A stretch of 64,000 nucleotides of DNA from Candolleomyces eurysporus (GCA_027579435.1 JANBPK010000828.1:19338-83337), one strand, 5' to 3'. Shown: positions 47,498 through 59,527, counted from the first letter of the stretch. The notes: a model not told the origin generated them from the sequence alone. A program made the numbers and translations.

Positions 47498-49540
47498 TCA
47501 TAACGTGAGGGCTAAGGTGACCTGAGGTTCGCGACTGCGTATAGATCTACATTCGAGCGCAAGATAAATGCCCTTTTTAAAACGATTACGAAGAATCTGC
47601 GTCCGGCTTGGTAGTTCCCAATCAGCTTTCTTGCAGTGATACAAAATGGAATTCCGCCAAAGTTTGCATGTCGGGCTGCACTGGTACCAATGACACTGAG
47701 AAAAAGGGTCAGTATGCCATTTAAACAGAGGAATGAGGCTCACACTGTACCTGATAATGGACATATTCAAACAGATACTTAACGCCTACCTCTGAATACG
47801 AAACGCACCCCGATGCCCACCAGTCAACAGAGGATGGGGAGAAGTTGAGTCGGGAGGTAAACCGTGAAATAAAAGGCATGTATAGGCTGAAAAAGAAACG
47901 AAGGAACTTCTGCTGGTCTAACGGAGAGCATGCCGGTGAGCCTTTGTCTGTGAAAGACAAGGTCAGTAACTGCAAGCCGATCGTATTAACATGATGAATC
48001 TGTGGACTCACGCATACATATATCAAAAAACCTGTCCCAGAGGAACTCTGCATACTGCATCTTCCCAACATAAATTAACCCGCATCGGTCCTCGGTGCCA
48101 AGAAATTCATAAAAGGATTTATGGTAAGGTCTATATGATGTTTCCAAGTCGTTGGAAGGAGGTATTTTGATCAAGGAATGTAGGTCTCCGAGCACATACT
48201 CTGCGTCACCATTGTCTGTTTGAAGTAGTAGGTTGACAAGGAAAGCAGCGGGGGCGTTACCCACAAGCCTAAAGAGACGATGGAAACTACTGGGAGCTTC
48301 TCCTTTGATAGCCCAAAGCCACTTTACAGCGAGTATAGGATTTGGGGTCGACTGCAATATATGGGTGTAAAAGACGTCAAGGTGAAAGAAGGGGTTTGTC
48401 CCTGGGCTTGTTGGCTTCACTTTCAATACCCGGTCAAGGAGTGTTTGAGGGATCCCATGACGAGAGGTGGTGATATATCGAATGACGGTAGCCGCATAAA
48501 TGAATTGGCCAGAGGCCTGGTCGAGCAAAGTGGCAAGGCTTTCCGAGGAAGGCCATGACCGGCTGAGGTTATAGCGACGCCGAATTTCACTGAACTCGGC
48601 TTGGAGGAAAAAGAGGATGTCGGCATTGGGGTTGTATCTCTCGTCCAGAATGAGAGATGGAGCAAACGAGGACTTCTGGCTCTTTTTGTTGAAGAACTCG
48701 CGGAAAACACGTTCTGGGCGGCTGGCGATGACAATTCAGAAGGGAAACGCGGGGTCGAGGGCGGCTTTTCGTAGGACTTCCAAAATCTCCGACTGGTCTT
48801 GATCATTTGTTCGTTTGTTTGACTCTCCGGCGCGGGGAGACACTGGAGAGACATCAGAGTCAAAGTACTGCTCTGCCTCGCACTCATCGACCCCGTCAAC
48901 CAACACGACGCCTGGCACCTTCGATTCAACCGCAACCTGTCGTAACGGCGTCAGGATGAGTGCCTCCATCTGGACCCGAAGGGTTTTCTTGAATAAAAGC
49001 GGATTATCCCGTATGGCTTGTGCGACAGGGTCCTTGAGTGCTGGTAGGTGTTGCGCAAGTTGGTACGCTAGGGTGGGGATGAAAGCTGTCTTCCGTCGAC
49101 GGTCCGGGGATGCGTAAGACGCAAAGAAGAATGTCACGGCAAGGATCCCGTCCTGCTTGCACGTATCTGCCACAGACTGCATAATGGCGGACTTCCCTGT
49201 GCCTGCAGGACCTGTGACCCATTTTATGTTCACCATCTTCTGTGCTGCCAGTGGGTCTGGGTCGCCATGGACGATCCAGCTGTAAATCTCCCGCTGAACA
49301 GCGACCCTTGTTTCTGGATAGTACTTCGGTGCGTCGCAGCGTTCGGCCGAATCGTGCAAGGCACCTGCCGCGATTTGAGACACCAGGTCTGTGACAAGAG
49401 GTCGCAAACTGAACAGGAATTCGGCAATAAGCAGACTCAGAGCCCTCACCGTTGAAAGGATCGCCAGCAGGAGATGCTGCGTTAATCACACGGAGCTCTT
49501 TTACAGAGAAATCATGAGCTTCGCTAAAAAGGCTGGTCAT
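47498..49540 (-). CDS. NACHT (STAND/NLR-like) gene with one in-frame TGA
   Basis: Seen: ATG 49540 with N-terminal motif LFSEAHDFSVKELRVIN; an intron whose acceptor before ACCTGGTG gives DPFND then LVSQIAAGALHDSA; Walker A VTGPAGTGKSAIM; TFFFASYASPDRRRKTAF; Walker B VVLVDGVDEC; then ALDPAFPF, a TGA at 48736-48738, and in the same frame IVIASRPERVFREFF, ASGQFIYAATVIRYITTSRH, LLDRVLKVKPTSP and YHKSFYEFLGTEDRC. Later introns near 47990 and 47710-47760 lead to a Cys-containing tail (CSPTCKLWRNSILYHC) ending at 47498. The expected residue at the stop is Arg (CGA), so one C-to-T change explains it. If real, the gene is dead or truncated just after Walker B. It is the parent-like copy of the pseudogene at 36810-37865. 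Confidence 0.85.
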
Positions 49541-50571
49541 TGTTGATGACAGGGAAGGGAAAGTTGAGGGAAAGTTGAGGGAACATTGCGTGGCGAGCTG
49601 TCAGCTTTTAATAGTTTTATTTCAACCGTAGGCGCCCAAAAAGGCTATGCCTATTCAAGTAGGAGTTCGGAGGCCATGGTGCGGCTTCTAGCTTTAATCA
49701 AAAAACTATGCACATATGTTTCAAGATGAAACCTCCATATTTTTCTACGGTATACGGCCTACAGAACGTTTGAGGATTGAGATGAGAACCTGAAAGCCAG
49801 GAGAAAAGACAGAATGAGAAGATCCCCGTTGGGTGTCCCTGGCCGCGATCAATCATGTAGTGCATGGGTACAACGTTCAGGGCGAATGGTAACGGCGGCT
49901 CAGTCATAGTGCATGTTCTCAGTGTTCGCCCGCCTTTAATACCGCTCGGAAAGGGGTTCAAGCTTGGTAGACATCCACCTCACGAATGGATCAGCGATTG
50001 GAGGACGAGCTCCAGCGTTTTCGAGACCGGCGGGGAGGTGAACTGAGATAAGACGTAGTGGCAAATATTCCATCTTCCGATTTGTGGGAAGGGGCAAGGT
50101 TCAAAACCCTTTGGAATATCGCTAACAACAGGCGTGAGTAAGTGAAACTTCTAATTGAGTAGAGAGGGGAAGATAGAGAACGGGAGGAAGAAAGGAACTG
50201 ACGCGCATGAAAAGCCATCTCATAGAGCGAAGATTGTCTCATGAGGGTGAGGCATTTTTGAGAGATCCAGATTCTAGGTAGGCGAAGTGGATCCCGGAGG
50301 ACCGTAAGGTGAGTGTTTCGAACTTGTAAGCAATCGAGGGAGTGTGGGCGGGGCGTCAAGATTCGTGTAGTGTTCCTTCGGCAAACAGTGAGTCGAGACA
50401 TGACACACGTCGATAGGTTTTGATAGTCACGGTGACTGGGGTTCTGAGTCGATAGATTGGTCTGTCAAGAAAATAGGTAGAATTGTCGTGGCTCGGTGTA
50501 ATTTATGTTCTGCATTACGCTAGGGATAACATGTTAGAATAAGAATTGGGATATGCACCAGAAGGTCAAAT
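49541..50571. other. Intergenic region
   Basis: About 1 kb upstream of the NACHT gene. A minus-strand frame from an ATG at 50401 (MSRLTVCRRNTTRIL) stays open for about 68 codons and could splice onward, but nothing in it is recognisable. Not called as a gene. Confidence 0.3.
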
Positions 50572-50910
50572 TTATAGCTCATCATCTGCCAGCATTTCCC
50601 TGGAATTAGGCTGAAGCTCCTCAAACTTCGCTTTCACCCACTCCAGAGCACCGACCATCTGAGGTCACGACTTTGACCTATTGAGCAGCAACACGATCGC
50701 CCCCTTCATGGTTCCGCGGCTGAATACTTTAACCCGCAATTTGCGAAAGCACTTGCTCCCTTCGTGCACGGATTTGAAGATCTCGTCCATTTGCTTTTCG
50801 AGCTCCTTGATTCTATCTTCGACCCCCTTCAATAGTTCTGTAGCTCTCCTCGCGCCGTTGACAGACGACTTAAGATGAACTTGAAGGCCAAAGGATGGAG
50901 CTCCCGTCAT
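50572..50910 (-). pseudogene. Unassigned coding fragment with in-frame TGA
   Basis: Not recognised. Seen: ATG at 50910, then a coiled-coil-like helix (RRATELLKGVEDRIKELEKQ then MDEIFKSVHEGSK), LLLNRSKS, a TGA at 50665-50667, and in the same frame MVGALEWVKAKFEELQPNSR up to EMLADDEL and a TAA at 50572-50574. Both sides look coding, so the stop is probably a mutation or a missed splice. Possible upstream exons lie at about 51072-51320 and 51327-51553 (minus). The helix resembles the leader regions of fungal STAND proteins only in general character. Confidence 0.35.
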
Positions 50911-51582
50911 AATATGCCGATTGCCTTGGAGAAAATCCTAGTACTGCTGGCCTTGGTGGACCACCGGCCTGGTGCGTGGAGTCATTTTACAGATCACCGG
51001 GTTTCGAGCTTACCGATACAGGCCTATACTAGGAGCAGGTGGTTCATACTATGCGCATTCGATCTGCGGCTCTAGAGCAATTTCGAGGTGACTTTCTTGA
51101 CCGCCAAGGGACTCATGAAAAATATACAAGTTTCCATCGCTTCAAAGTCCAGGCCCGAAGAAATAGAGAAGGCCTGTGTCGGAGATCGTAGAGACGGCCA
51201 TGTTGAAGATAGACCTGAATTTTTTGCAGCTTGTTCTTCTACTTGCAGCCTGGAACAGTCAGGGGAGAGCTCCATTTGATTCCCGTTTGCGGCCCGAAGC
51301 GTCGTCTGCTCTTGAGTCATGGGAGGACTGTACCGTTTAATTTACGCGCACTAATTTGCTTCAGACGAGGGAGAGCGTCCAGTTGAAAAGGTGGTGGGTG
51401 GGCCCCATCAGCCTGGGTGTTGTGGATGGCAACGAGAGCCGGGGCAGGGATCACGAATTGGCTGTGTTCATCAAACATTTCGGCAACTACCGAGCGCTGG
51501 ATATGTGGGCTGTTTCGATGGTGCGGAATCCTTGTCCGGTACCACCACCCCATACTCTCAACTGCAGGACAGTCTAGTCAAT

Positions 51583-53203
51583 ATGATCCGCCCACCTCCT
51601 CTCAAGCTCAAATGTAAGCTCTTTCTTTCACTCCACCTCTAGGATACTTGCTGACGAGTTGAATTAGACGACAACAGGTTCCCATTGCGTGAGTTGGCTT
51701 CGGCGCCGCTGAACCATGAATGTTTTCTGACACGACCGAACTAGCTATTCCTTCGGCTCGTAAACCCAAAGCCAAGGAATCGTTCTTCCAAGTACTCTAC
51801 AAGGCAAACTGGCGAAATATTGTCATGGCTGGTCGGTGACTTGCTTTGTATGGATGATTCTCGGAGACTCATGTTCTTCTAGTTGCTGGTCTCAACGCCA
51901 TTCGCTTCGCATTCGCGTGAGTTATACCCATGCTTGCTGTATCTCGACCCTATACTGACTCCCTTCCAGTACTGTACGTATGTTCCAGTGTCCATCGTTT
52001 CACCGTTTAACTCCTGGCAGTACAATGCATACGAGGATGCTCTGGTCGATGACTTCGGTATTTCCTTCACTTCGCTTTCGAGGTCAACTTCAGTTGCTTA
52101 CGATTGACTTTAGAGCATCAACCGAGGCTGGTGACGGTTTCTCTCGCGCTGTGCGTGATGTACGCCCTCTCTTGTGTCATCGAAATATTCGGTGTCATTG
52201 GCATTTCACTGCAACGTCTGTCGATTGTTCGAGCATACGTATTCTTCGAATTCGGAGCTGCCCTCATGGTGACCGTGGCCGGTGTTCTTAAAGCCGCGTC
52301 ATTCTTTTTGAACGCTGTGAGTCCATTATTATTGCATTCGTTTCGCGTTCTCATTTTGCTTAGGAGGATTTGATGTACGAGTGTGTTGCATTGGCCCTCA
52401 CTGGCCAGTCTTCCGCCAAATCCCAGTTTGTGAGTGTGCTTCTCTACTCTTCGGTGAGCGACCTCCTGAACAGTTTCGTCGCAGAGATCGCGACCATGGC
52501 CCTCTGTGTACCCCTTGGGCTTGCGTCAAGCTCAGAAACGTGCGTATGAACCCAACATTGCCACTTATTTCTCTCTGACATTCGACCAGAATGCGTCGCC
52601 GCATGGACGCAAGAATCCTGGACCCAGGTCATCAACGTGTTCCTCCTCGGCTTCATGCCGGCGATGATCTGCTATCTCTTGGCCTACACCTACTACCGTC
52701 AAACCACCGACGCGTCGCATCCTGCCTACCTGGTACCTCGCCATCGACTCTCCAGCGACTCCTCCAGGCACGACCGGCCTCAAATGCAAGGCGGATACTC
52801 AAGGATCCCCAACGCCGATGTGCCCTACGCCGGAGGTGCCAGTGACAACATCGCAGCAGCGCCCGCCGCGAATAATCTTCGGTCAGCGGCAAGGCTCCGA
52901 GCTGGTCGGGCGAACAACGGCGGCACAACGTCCACCAAGACGGCCAACACGAGTCGGAGTCTCAAGCGTGCCCATCGCCCTCCTGCTCTGATGGAACTCG
53001 AAGGTCCCATCTTTTCCCCTCAAAAGGGTGGTTTTATGCAGACTGCCACACCCTTGAGCTTCATTTTTAGCCCGGGACCCCCGACGTTCGGTGTCAACAT
53101 CGTTGGGCCTAGTAGGATGGGTATTGGAGCGTATGGTCCCGCGATCAACCTTTCGTGTTCTGGAGGTTCCATTGGTTCTGCGAAGTTCTCCAAGTTCGTG
53201 TAA
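51583..53203 (+). CDS. Multi-pass membrane protein, unknown function
   Basis: Not assigned to a family. Seen: ATG 51583 (MIRPPPLKLK), with several very short exons joined by GT-AG introns: KPKAKESFFQVLYKANWRNI, VAGLNAIRFAFA, YNAYEDALVDDF; then hydrophobic helices LVTVSLALCVMYALSCVIEI, FGVIGISLQRLSIVRAYVFF, ALMVTVAGVLKAASFF, FVAEIATMALCVPLGLASS and VINVFLLGFMPAMICYLLAY. A Ser/Arg/Gly-rich cytosol-like tail follows, ending FSKFV and a TAA at 53201-53203. About four to five membrane segments. The exact splicing around 52435-52590 is uncertain by one base of phase. Its last codons coincide with the left edge of the F-box array duplication. Confidence 0.7.
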
Positions 53204-53512
53204 TGGTTTTCGTGCTCAGATTATATCTCTGTGGTGGTACCGGACGCTCTTTCGAACATTCATTCCTTACGTTTTGCTTAGTTCACTGACAGTCATCTTT
53301 ATCGGACATTGTAATGCTATGCCTTTGGATACTGGACGATCGCTGTCACTGAAATTCGGAATTCCTGCCAAAAGGTGCGCTGTGTTCGTACTTGCCAGTT
53401 CTCGACCTAGCCAGCGGGTTTTGACAGTTACTCCGGTTTGCTTACGCCTTGCAGGTGCCGGTTACAGTGCGTCACTGATGGGCACAGCACCACTGAGTGA
53501 GGTTATATTGCC

Positions 53513-53518
53513 AGATTC
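53513..53518 (+). promoter_or_regulatory. Conserved TATA-like element of array copy A
   Basis: GGTTATATTGCCAG, 78 bp before the ATG. The same element lies at 56249 (85 bp before B) and 59844 (91 bp before C). Conservation in diverging flanks and near-constant spacing suggest a core promoter, though recent duplication also explains identity. Confidence 0.45.
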
Positions 53519-53590
53519 CGACTCCTGTTTCCGACTGCTTTTCCATCCCTTCCTTCGTGTCCTGAAGCTTCTCTTTATCTCTCTGGCTCT

Positions 53591-55728
53591 ATGAAGTTGT
53601 TGAACCTCGCGAAACGCAGTTCAGCTGCTTCACTGGGATTCAACTTGAATGGTTTCAAGCCGGAGTCAACGAATGAGGGATCAACATTCTCCGGACCGCT
53701 AGGATCCCTAATGAAGTTTCCTCCTGAATTGCTGCTCCGAATCATCGATGAGCTTGACGACGCTGCTCTCTGTGACCTCGGATGCACTTGCAAAGACTTC
53801 AACAGCCTCATCTTCCCGATACTCTTCGACAAACTCTCCATCACCCACTACCTTCGAGAGGGATGGGTATCGTACTATCGAGCACCCCGTTACACGTTAC
53901 GCGTCATACGCTGCTCTCTTCCCACCAGGAAATTCAACAATATCCAGTATTACTTCAACAAGGGTCTGGATCACCTGGTGGAGGAGATTGAGGATATGCA
54001 TGCGATTGTGTCGAGGATGGACGAGCTTGGGGAATTACTAGTGTCCTTGTCGGACCCGGATTATTGGGCTGTGAGCGAAGCTCCAGGACTTGACGAAACC
54101 CAGGTGCCTCAACTTACATCGGAGGAGTGGACGAAGGTTTATCTTGGGCTTCTGACGGCCGCTCTGGCGAAAGGGTGTATAAATGCGTTCTTGAGCGGAG
54201 GAGAACGGTTCTTAAATTACCTTCAGAGCAGAGAGAAAACTACCACTCCACACGGCGCTCTGACAGGCACAGTAATATCTTTACGAGAGCGGGTTCTAGG
54301 TAGTAAAACGACACGTAAGCTTTCTCGTATTCAAGTGAGTTGTCGGAATTGCCCTGACGTTTTTGCACTGTAGGCTACTTTGACGGAACCTTTCGCTATA
54401 AAAGCCCTTTCGCCGGTCAGCCAAAACGAAATTTACATGTGGCCCAATATGTCGAACCGCTCCCCCTGGAAGGTATGTGATCCTAGGGCTCCTTCGTTCC
54501 ATTTCCTGACTCTCTTTGCTATTTCGCAGAGAACACCGTCCCTCAAGCTGAAATTCCGAAAGCAAAGTCTGACAAGCCTCCCGTTGTAAAGGAAAGGAAG
54601 AAGCAGTTGCGATTATTGAAATGGGTCGAATTCTTCTCAACGAAGAATAAGAATATTCACCACGCTGAAACAGCTGTGTCGTCCACCGCGGGATACGACT
54701 CGAAAAACTCCAAGGCTCCCTCCCCTGGCCTGAACCATACACGGGCTAAAAATACCAACGACTCCTCACAGTTAAAGACTTTCGCACCCACTTCCACGCG
54801 GGTTCCTCCAAAGCCAAGGTTACAAAGCCTGGCTCTACATTCCAGCATATTCCTCACAAGTCCCTCATTCCTGAACTGGACAAACCAAGTTCTCTCCTGG
54901 TGTGCATCGACTCTTACACAACTTGAACTCGAATGCCCTGAAGCACCGAGCAGAATCTGGTGTGAATTCCTCTCAAAATTAAAGCTCCCTTCCCTCGTTT
55001 CTTTCAAGATTGCATCCGGCCTGTTTATAGAGGAGGCCAACGTCCGGGGCTCCGACATCCTAGGCTTCCTCTCCAGGCATCCCGGTATCCAAAAGCTCTC
55101 CCTTCACGGAATCCAAGTCTCAGCATGCTTATCCACCATGCCTGATTTGGGGAAATCAATCCTTCCCAATCTGACGGAAGTGACAGCCCATCCAATCTGG
55201 ATCAGTTGGCTCCTGCACAACAAAGAGCAATGTCCCAAACTCAAAGAAATAACCCTCTTGACAGAAGGCTACACCGACACATCTAATACGTTCGAATACG
55301 ACGCCATGGACACAGCCCTCGGAGAAATCCTACCTCGTTCATATAACCTGGATCTCATCGGCTTCAAATTCACATGCGCTCGCGACCACCTCGATTCCTG
55401 GCTCCAATCGCACGTCGATGCCGGTCCCAACAGTATCCTGTTCAGCTTCATCGATACGAAACGTTTGCGGATCGACTGGGCGGATTATGTCCGGCTTATC
55501 AACCCTGCGAGTCGCCTTGACCTGGTTGCGCAGGTTGCTGGGTTGTTTCCGAATCTCAACTATTTGGAACTGAAGAGCCTGCTAGATGTACCGTATGATC
55601 AGACGGACAACATTCCGCCTGTTATTGAGGCTCTCCGGAGGCATAGTCCGCAGGTTAGACAGGTGAAAATTAATGAAATACACCCCATAATAGATATCAC
55701 CGACTTTCAATCGTTGGAGAAGGAGTGA
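53591..55728 (+). CDS. F-box-like / leucine-rich protein, array copy A
   Basis: Seen: ATG 53591; F-box-like FPPELLLRIIDELDDAALCD followed by LGCTCKDFNSLIFPILFDKL; a conserved middle region (APRYTLRVIRCSLPTRKFNN, PQLTSEEWTKVYLGLLTAAL); then Leu-rich repeats ending HSPQVRQVKINEIHPIIDI. Model: exon 1 53591-54314, intron 54315-54373, exon 2 54374-54472 (RYFDGTFRYKSPFAGQPKR), intron 54473-54529, exon 3 54530-55728, encoding 673 aa. The donor at 54315 (gtaagc) is preferred over the later gtgagt at 54335, because the first keeps exon 2 in the frame conserved in all four copies. Fully open. Probable SCF adaptor; target unknown. Confidence 0.82.
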
Positions 55729-56248
55729 GTAGTTGGCACGGCGGGGAAGCTCGTGCAGCTTCACGGACAGCAATTGGAGGCTAGAACGATATGTATACTA
55801 GTCGATTATCCTTTATTTGTTATCCTTTATTTTGTGGAATTGGCACGTGGACAGAGTAGAGAATTATACGCACGCGGACTTGTTACTTCAAACTCAAAAG
55901 TGTAGTACGTTAGCTGTTCCTATAGAAAATTAGGAATTCAACATCACAATTCTATGCCATGGCGAATAAAAGCGCACAGCTGGCATCACGCGCTGGACAC
56001 TTGTACTCACCGAGGTTGTGAAAGCTGTTTGCATCAGTCATCTTTATTGGACATTGTAATGCTAGACCTTTGACAGTGAGCGATCGTTGTCAAACTGAAA
56101 TTCGGAATACCTGCCAAAAGGTGCGCTGTGCGTACTTGGCAGCTCAATGTAGCCGCCAGCAGGCTTTGACAGTTACTCCGGTTTACTTACGCCTTACAGT
56201 CATAGTTACAGCAGCGCTTAACTGATGGGCACAGCATCATTGGTGAGG

Positions 56249-56254
56249 TTATAT
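56249..56254 (+). promoter_or_regulatory. Conserved TATA-like element of array copy B
   Basis: GGTTATATTGCCAG, 85 bp before the ATG of copy B. See the copy A element. Confidence 0.45.
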
Positions 56255-56333
56255 TGCCAGTTTCCAACTTCTGTTTCCGACTGCTTCTTTTCTACCTTCG
56301 TACACTCAAACTACTCTTTATCTCTCTCGCTCC

Positions 56334-58465
56334 ATGAAGTCGTTGAATTTCGGGAAACACAATTCAACCGCACCACCGGGATCCAACCCGAACGGTTTCA
56401 AGACGGAGTCAACGAATAAGGGATCAGCATTCTCCGGACCGCTAGGATCCCTCACGAAGCTTCCTCCTGAATTGCTGCTCCGAATCATCGATGAGCTCGA
56501 CGACGCTACTCTCTGTGATCTCGGATGCACTTGCAGAGACTTCAACAGTCTCATCTTCCAGATGCTCTCCGATAAGCTCTGCATCACTTACTACCTTCCA
56601 GAGGGATGGATATCATGCTATCAAGCATTGACACCCCGTTACACGTTACGCGTCATACGCTGCTCTCTCCCCACTAGGAAATTCAAAAATATTTATCATT
56701 GCTTCAACAAGGGTCTGGATCACCTCGAGGAGATTGAGGAGATGCATGCGATTGTGACGAGGATGGACGAGCTTGGGGAGCTCCGACTGTACTTGGCGGA
56801 CCCGGATGATTGGGCTGTGAGGGAAGCTCCAGGGCTAGACGAAACCCAGGTGCCTCAACTTACGTCGGAGGAGTGGACGAAGGCTTATCTTGGGCTTCTG
56901 ACGGCCGCTCTGGCGAAAGGGTGTATAAATGCGTTGTTGGGCGGTGGAGAACAGTTCTTGGATTACCTTCAGAGCAGAGAGCACACTACCGCTACATACG
57001 GTGCTCTTACAGACACAGTCCTATCTTTAAGGGAGCGGGTCCTAGGTAGTACTAAGACGACACGTAAGTTCTCTCGTATTTAAGTGAGTTGTCGGAATTG
57101 CCCTGACGTTTTTCCGCTGTAGGCTACTTTGACGGAACCTTTCGCTATAAAAGCCCTTTCGCCGGTCAGCCAAAACGGAATTTACAAGTGGCCCGATATG
57201 CCAAACCGCTTCCCCCGGAAGGTATGTGATCCTAGGGCTCCTTCGTTCCATTTCCTGACTCTCTTTGCTATTTCGCAGAGAGCACCTCCCCTCAAGCTGA
57301 GCTTCCCGAAGCCAAATCTGAAAAGCCTCCTGTTATAAAGGAAAGCAAGAAGCAATCGCGATTGTTGAAATGGGTCTCAACGAATAAGAATAGCCACCAT
57401 GCTGAAACAGCTGTGTCCTCCACCGCGAGATACAACTCGAACAACTCCAAGACTCCCTCCCCTGGCTTAAACCGTCCACAGGCTAAAAACCCCAGGAACG
57501 ACCGCTCACGGTCAAAGACTCTCGCACCCACTGCCACAAGGGCTCCTCCAAAGCCAAAATTACAAAGCCTCATTCTAAAGTCCAACATATTCCTCACAAG
57601 TCCCTCGTTCCTGAACTGGACAAACCAAGTTCTGTTCTGGTGCGCATCGACTCTCATACACCTTGAACTCGAATGCCCTGGAGCATCGAGCGAAATCTGG
57701 TGTAAATTCCTCTCAAAGTTAAAGCTCCCTTCCCTCATTTCTTTCAAGATTGCACCCCTCCTATTTGTAGAGGAGGCCAACGTCCAGGGCTCCGACATCC
57801 TAGGCTTCCTCACCAGGCATCCTGGTCTCCAGAAGCTCTACCTCCACGGAATCCAAGTCTCAGCAAGCTTATCCGCGACGCCTGGTTTTGGGAAACCAAT
57901 CCTTCCCAATCTAACGGAAGTGACCGCTCATCCAATCTGGATCAGCCGGCTCCTGCGCAACAAAAGGCAATGTGCCAAGCTCAAAGAAATTACCCTCTTG
58001 ACAGAAGACTACACCTACATAGATGATACTTTCGAATACGACGCCATGGACAGAGCGCTCGAAGAAGTCCTACCTCGCTCACATAACCTAGACCTCATCG
58101 GATTCAAATTCACATACGGCCGCGGTGACCTCGATTCCTGGCTCCAATCGCACGTTGATGCCGGTCCCAACAGCATCCTGTCCAGTTTCATCGATACAAA
58201 GCACTTGCGGATCGACTGGCGGAATATTGTTCGGCTTATCAATCATGCGAGTCGCCTTGACCTGGTTGCGCAGGTTGCTGGATTGTTCCCGAATCTGGAC
58301 TATTTGGAACTGAAGGACGTGCCAAATGTACCGGACAATAAGACGGACCACATTCCGCCAGTTATTGAGGCTCTCCGACGGCATAGTCCGCAGGTTAAAC
58401 AGGTCAAAATTAATGAAGAAGACCCCATAAATATCGCTGACTTTCAGTCGTCGGAGAAGGAGTGA
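56334..58465 (+). CDS. F-box-like / leucine-rich protein, array copy B
   Basis: Exon 1 56334-57063, exon 2 57123-57221, exon 3 57279-58465; splice phases agree and give 671 aa. Seen: F-box-like LPPELLLRIIDELDDATLCD and LGCTCRDFNSLIFQMLSDKL; ALTPRYTLRVIRCSLPTRKF, with three extra residues compared with A and C; SEEWTKAYLGLLTAALAKGC; shortened KWVSTNKNSHHAETAVSS, which lacks the EFFSTKNK segment of A and C; and Leu-rich repeats ending HSPQVKQVKINEEDPINI. Reading past the first donor hits a stop, which supports the gtaagt donor at 57064. Fully open. Confidence 0.82.
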
Positions 58466-59527
58466 GTAGTTGAAACAGTGGGGAAGCTCGTGCAGCCTCA
58501 GGGACGGCAATTGGGTGCTAGAATCATATATATAGTACCCGTTGATTATCATTTATTTTATGGAATTGCCACATGGAGAGTAGGGAATTTTACACACGCA
58601 GACATGTAGCTTCAAGCTCAATAGGGTAGCGCTTGAGCTGTTTCTCTATAACATCAGGAATCTAACGACCCAAGGTCACGGTGCTATGCCATAGCGAATA
58701 GAAAGAGCGACTGTCATCGCACGCTGGCCGCTTGTACTCACAAGATAGTCGAAGCTGTTTGCATAGTGGACAATGCAGAATCTAATCGCTCAAGACGCGC
58801 CAAAGGCCTCAAACCAGTGCATTAGACGATTTTCCTTATAGCCTACTCAAATCGATTGTTCAATGAACCGTCAACGTTTTATCCCGAGAACAATCAGAGT
58901 TACCCTCAGACCTCTCTCGCGATTAGTCCATGCAATCCATAAGTGTGCAATTATCAACCGAACTAAGGACAACATTTATTTACAGGAGCTTGGCCAAGCG
59001 TCCCCTCGCTTTCCACCGGTCCAGGGAATTGCCCTCGAAACAATTGCCGCAACCATCTGTGCGCCTTCCTCGACCGTCCTGCCCCCCTTCGTATAGGACG
59101 AGGGGCGGAGTGGATCATGGGTTGTGTTGGCCAGCAGCTAGACATCGGAGATGCAGGGGTAGATGTGGACCTGTTCAAGTCAGCAACTTCACGACATTTT
59201 CGAGTGCGTGACTGTCAAGCCTTGCTTCTCGTCAGCTGCTGGGATACCCACTATTCGAAGGAAGCCGGCTGGCTTGTAAACGCATGTCATTCTCTCTCTG
59301 GAAGATGTATGGGACTTCGGGGAGATGCTGACATGCAACTCGTCAAGGAAAAATCGACATTGGTATTTCAATTCCTTACTACAAGTCACGGACGCCCCTC
59401 TCGATCTAAATCAACTCGCTACCCCAGCCACGATTCTCCAGTTGTTTGGTATACTGCAGAATCGCATCTCCCGCAGGCCCGAAAGAGGAGGAACTTGAGG
59501 TCGAGCCAATCGTTGACAAATACGACG
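58466..59527. other. Spacer B-C with about 760 bp of non-array DNA
   Basis: 58466-58770 matches the 3' flank of copy A. From there to 59527 the sequence is not found elsewhere in the array. Open frames at 58863-59096 and 59117-59536 (plus) have no recognisable motif. At 59528 the copied upstream region begins. Confidence 0.6.

Noticed and set aside
54397..54404. TATAAAAG in array copy A (also in B and C at the same place)
   Set aside because: It lies inside exon 2 and encodes Tyr-Lys-Ser in the conserved protein RYKSPFAG, so coding constraint explains it.
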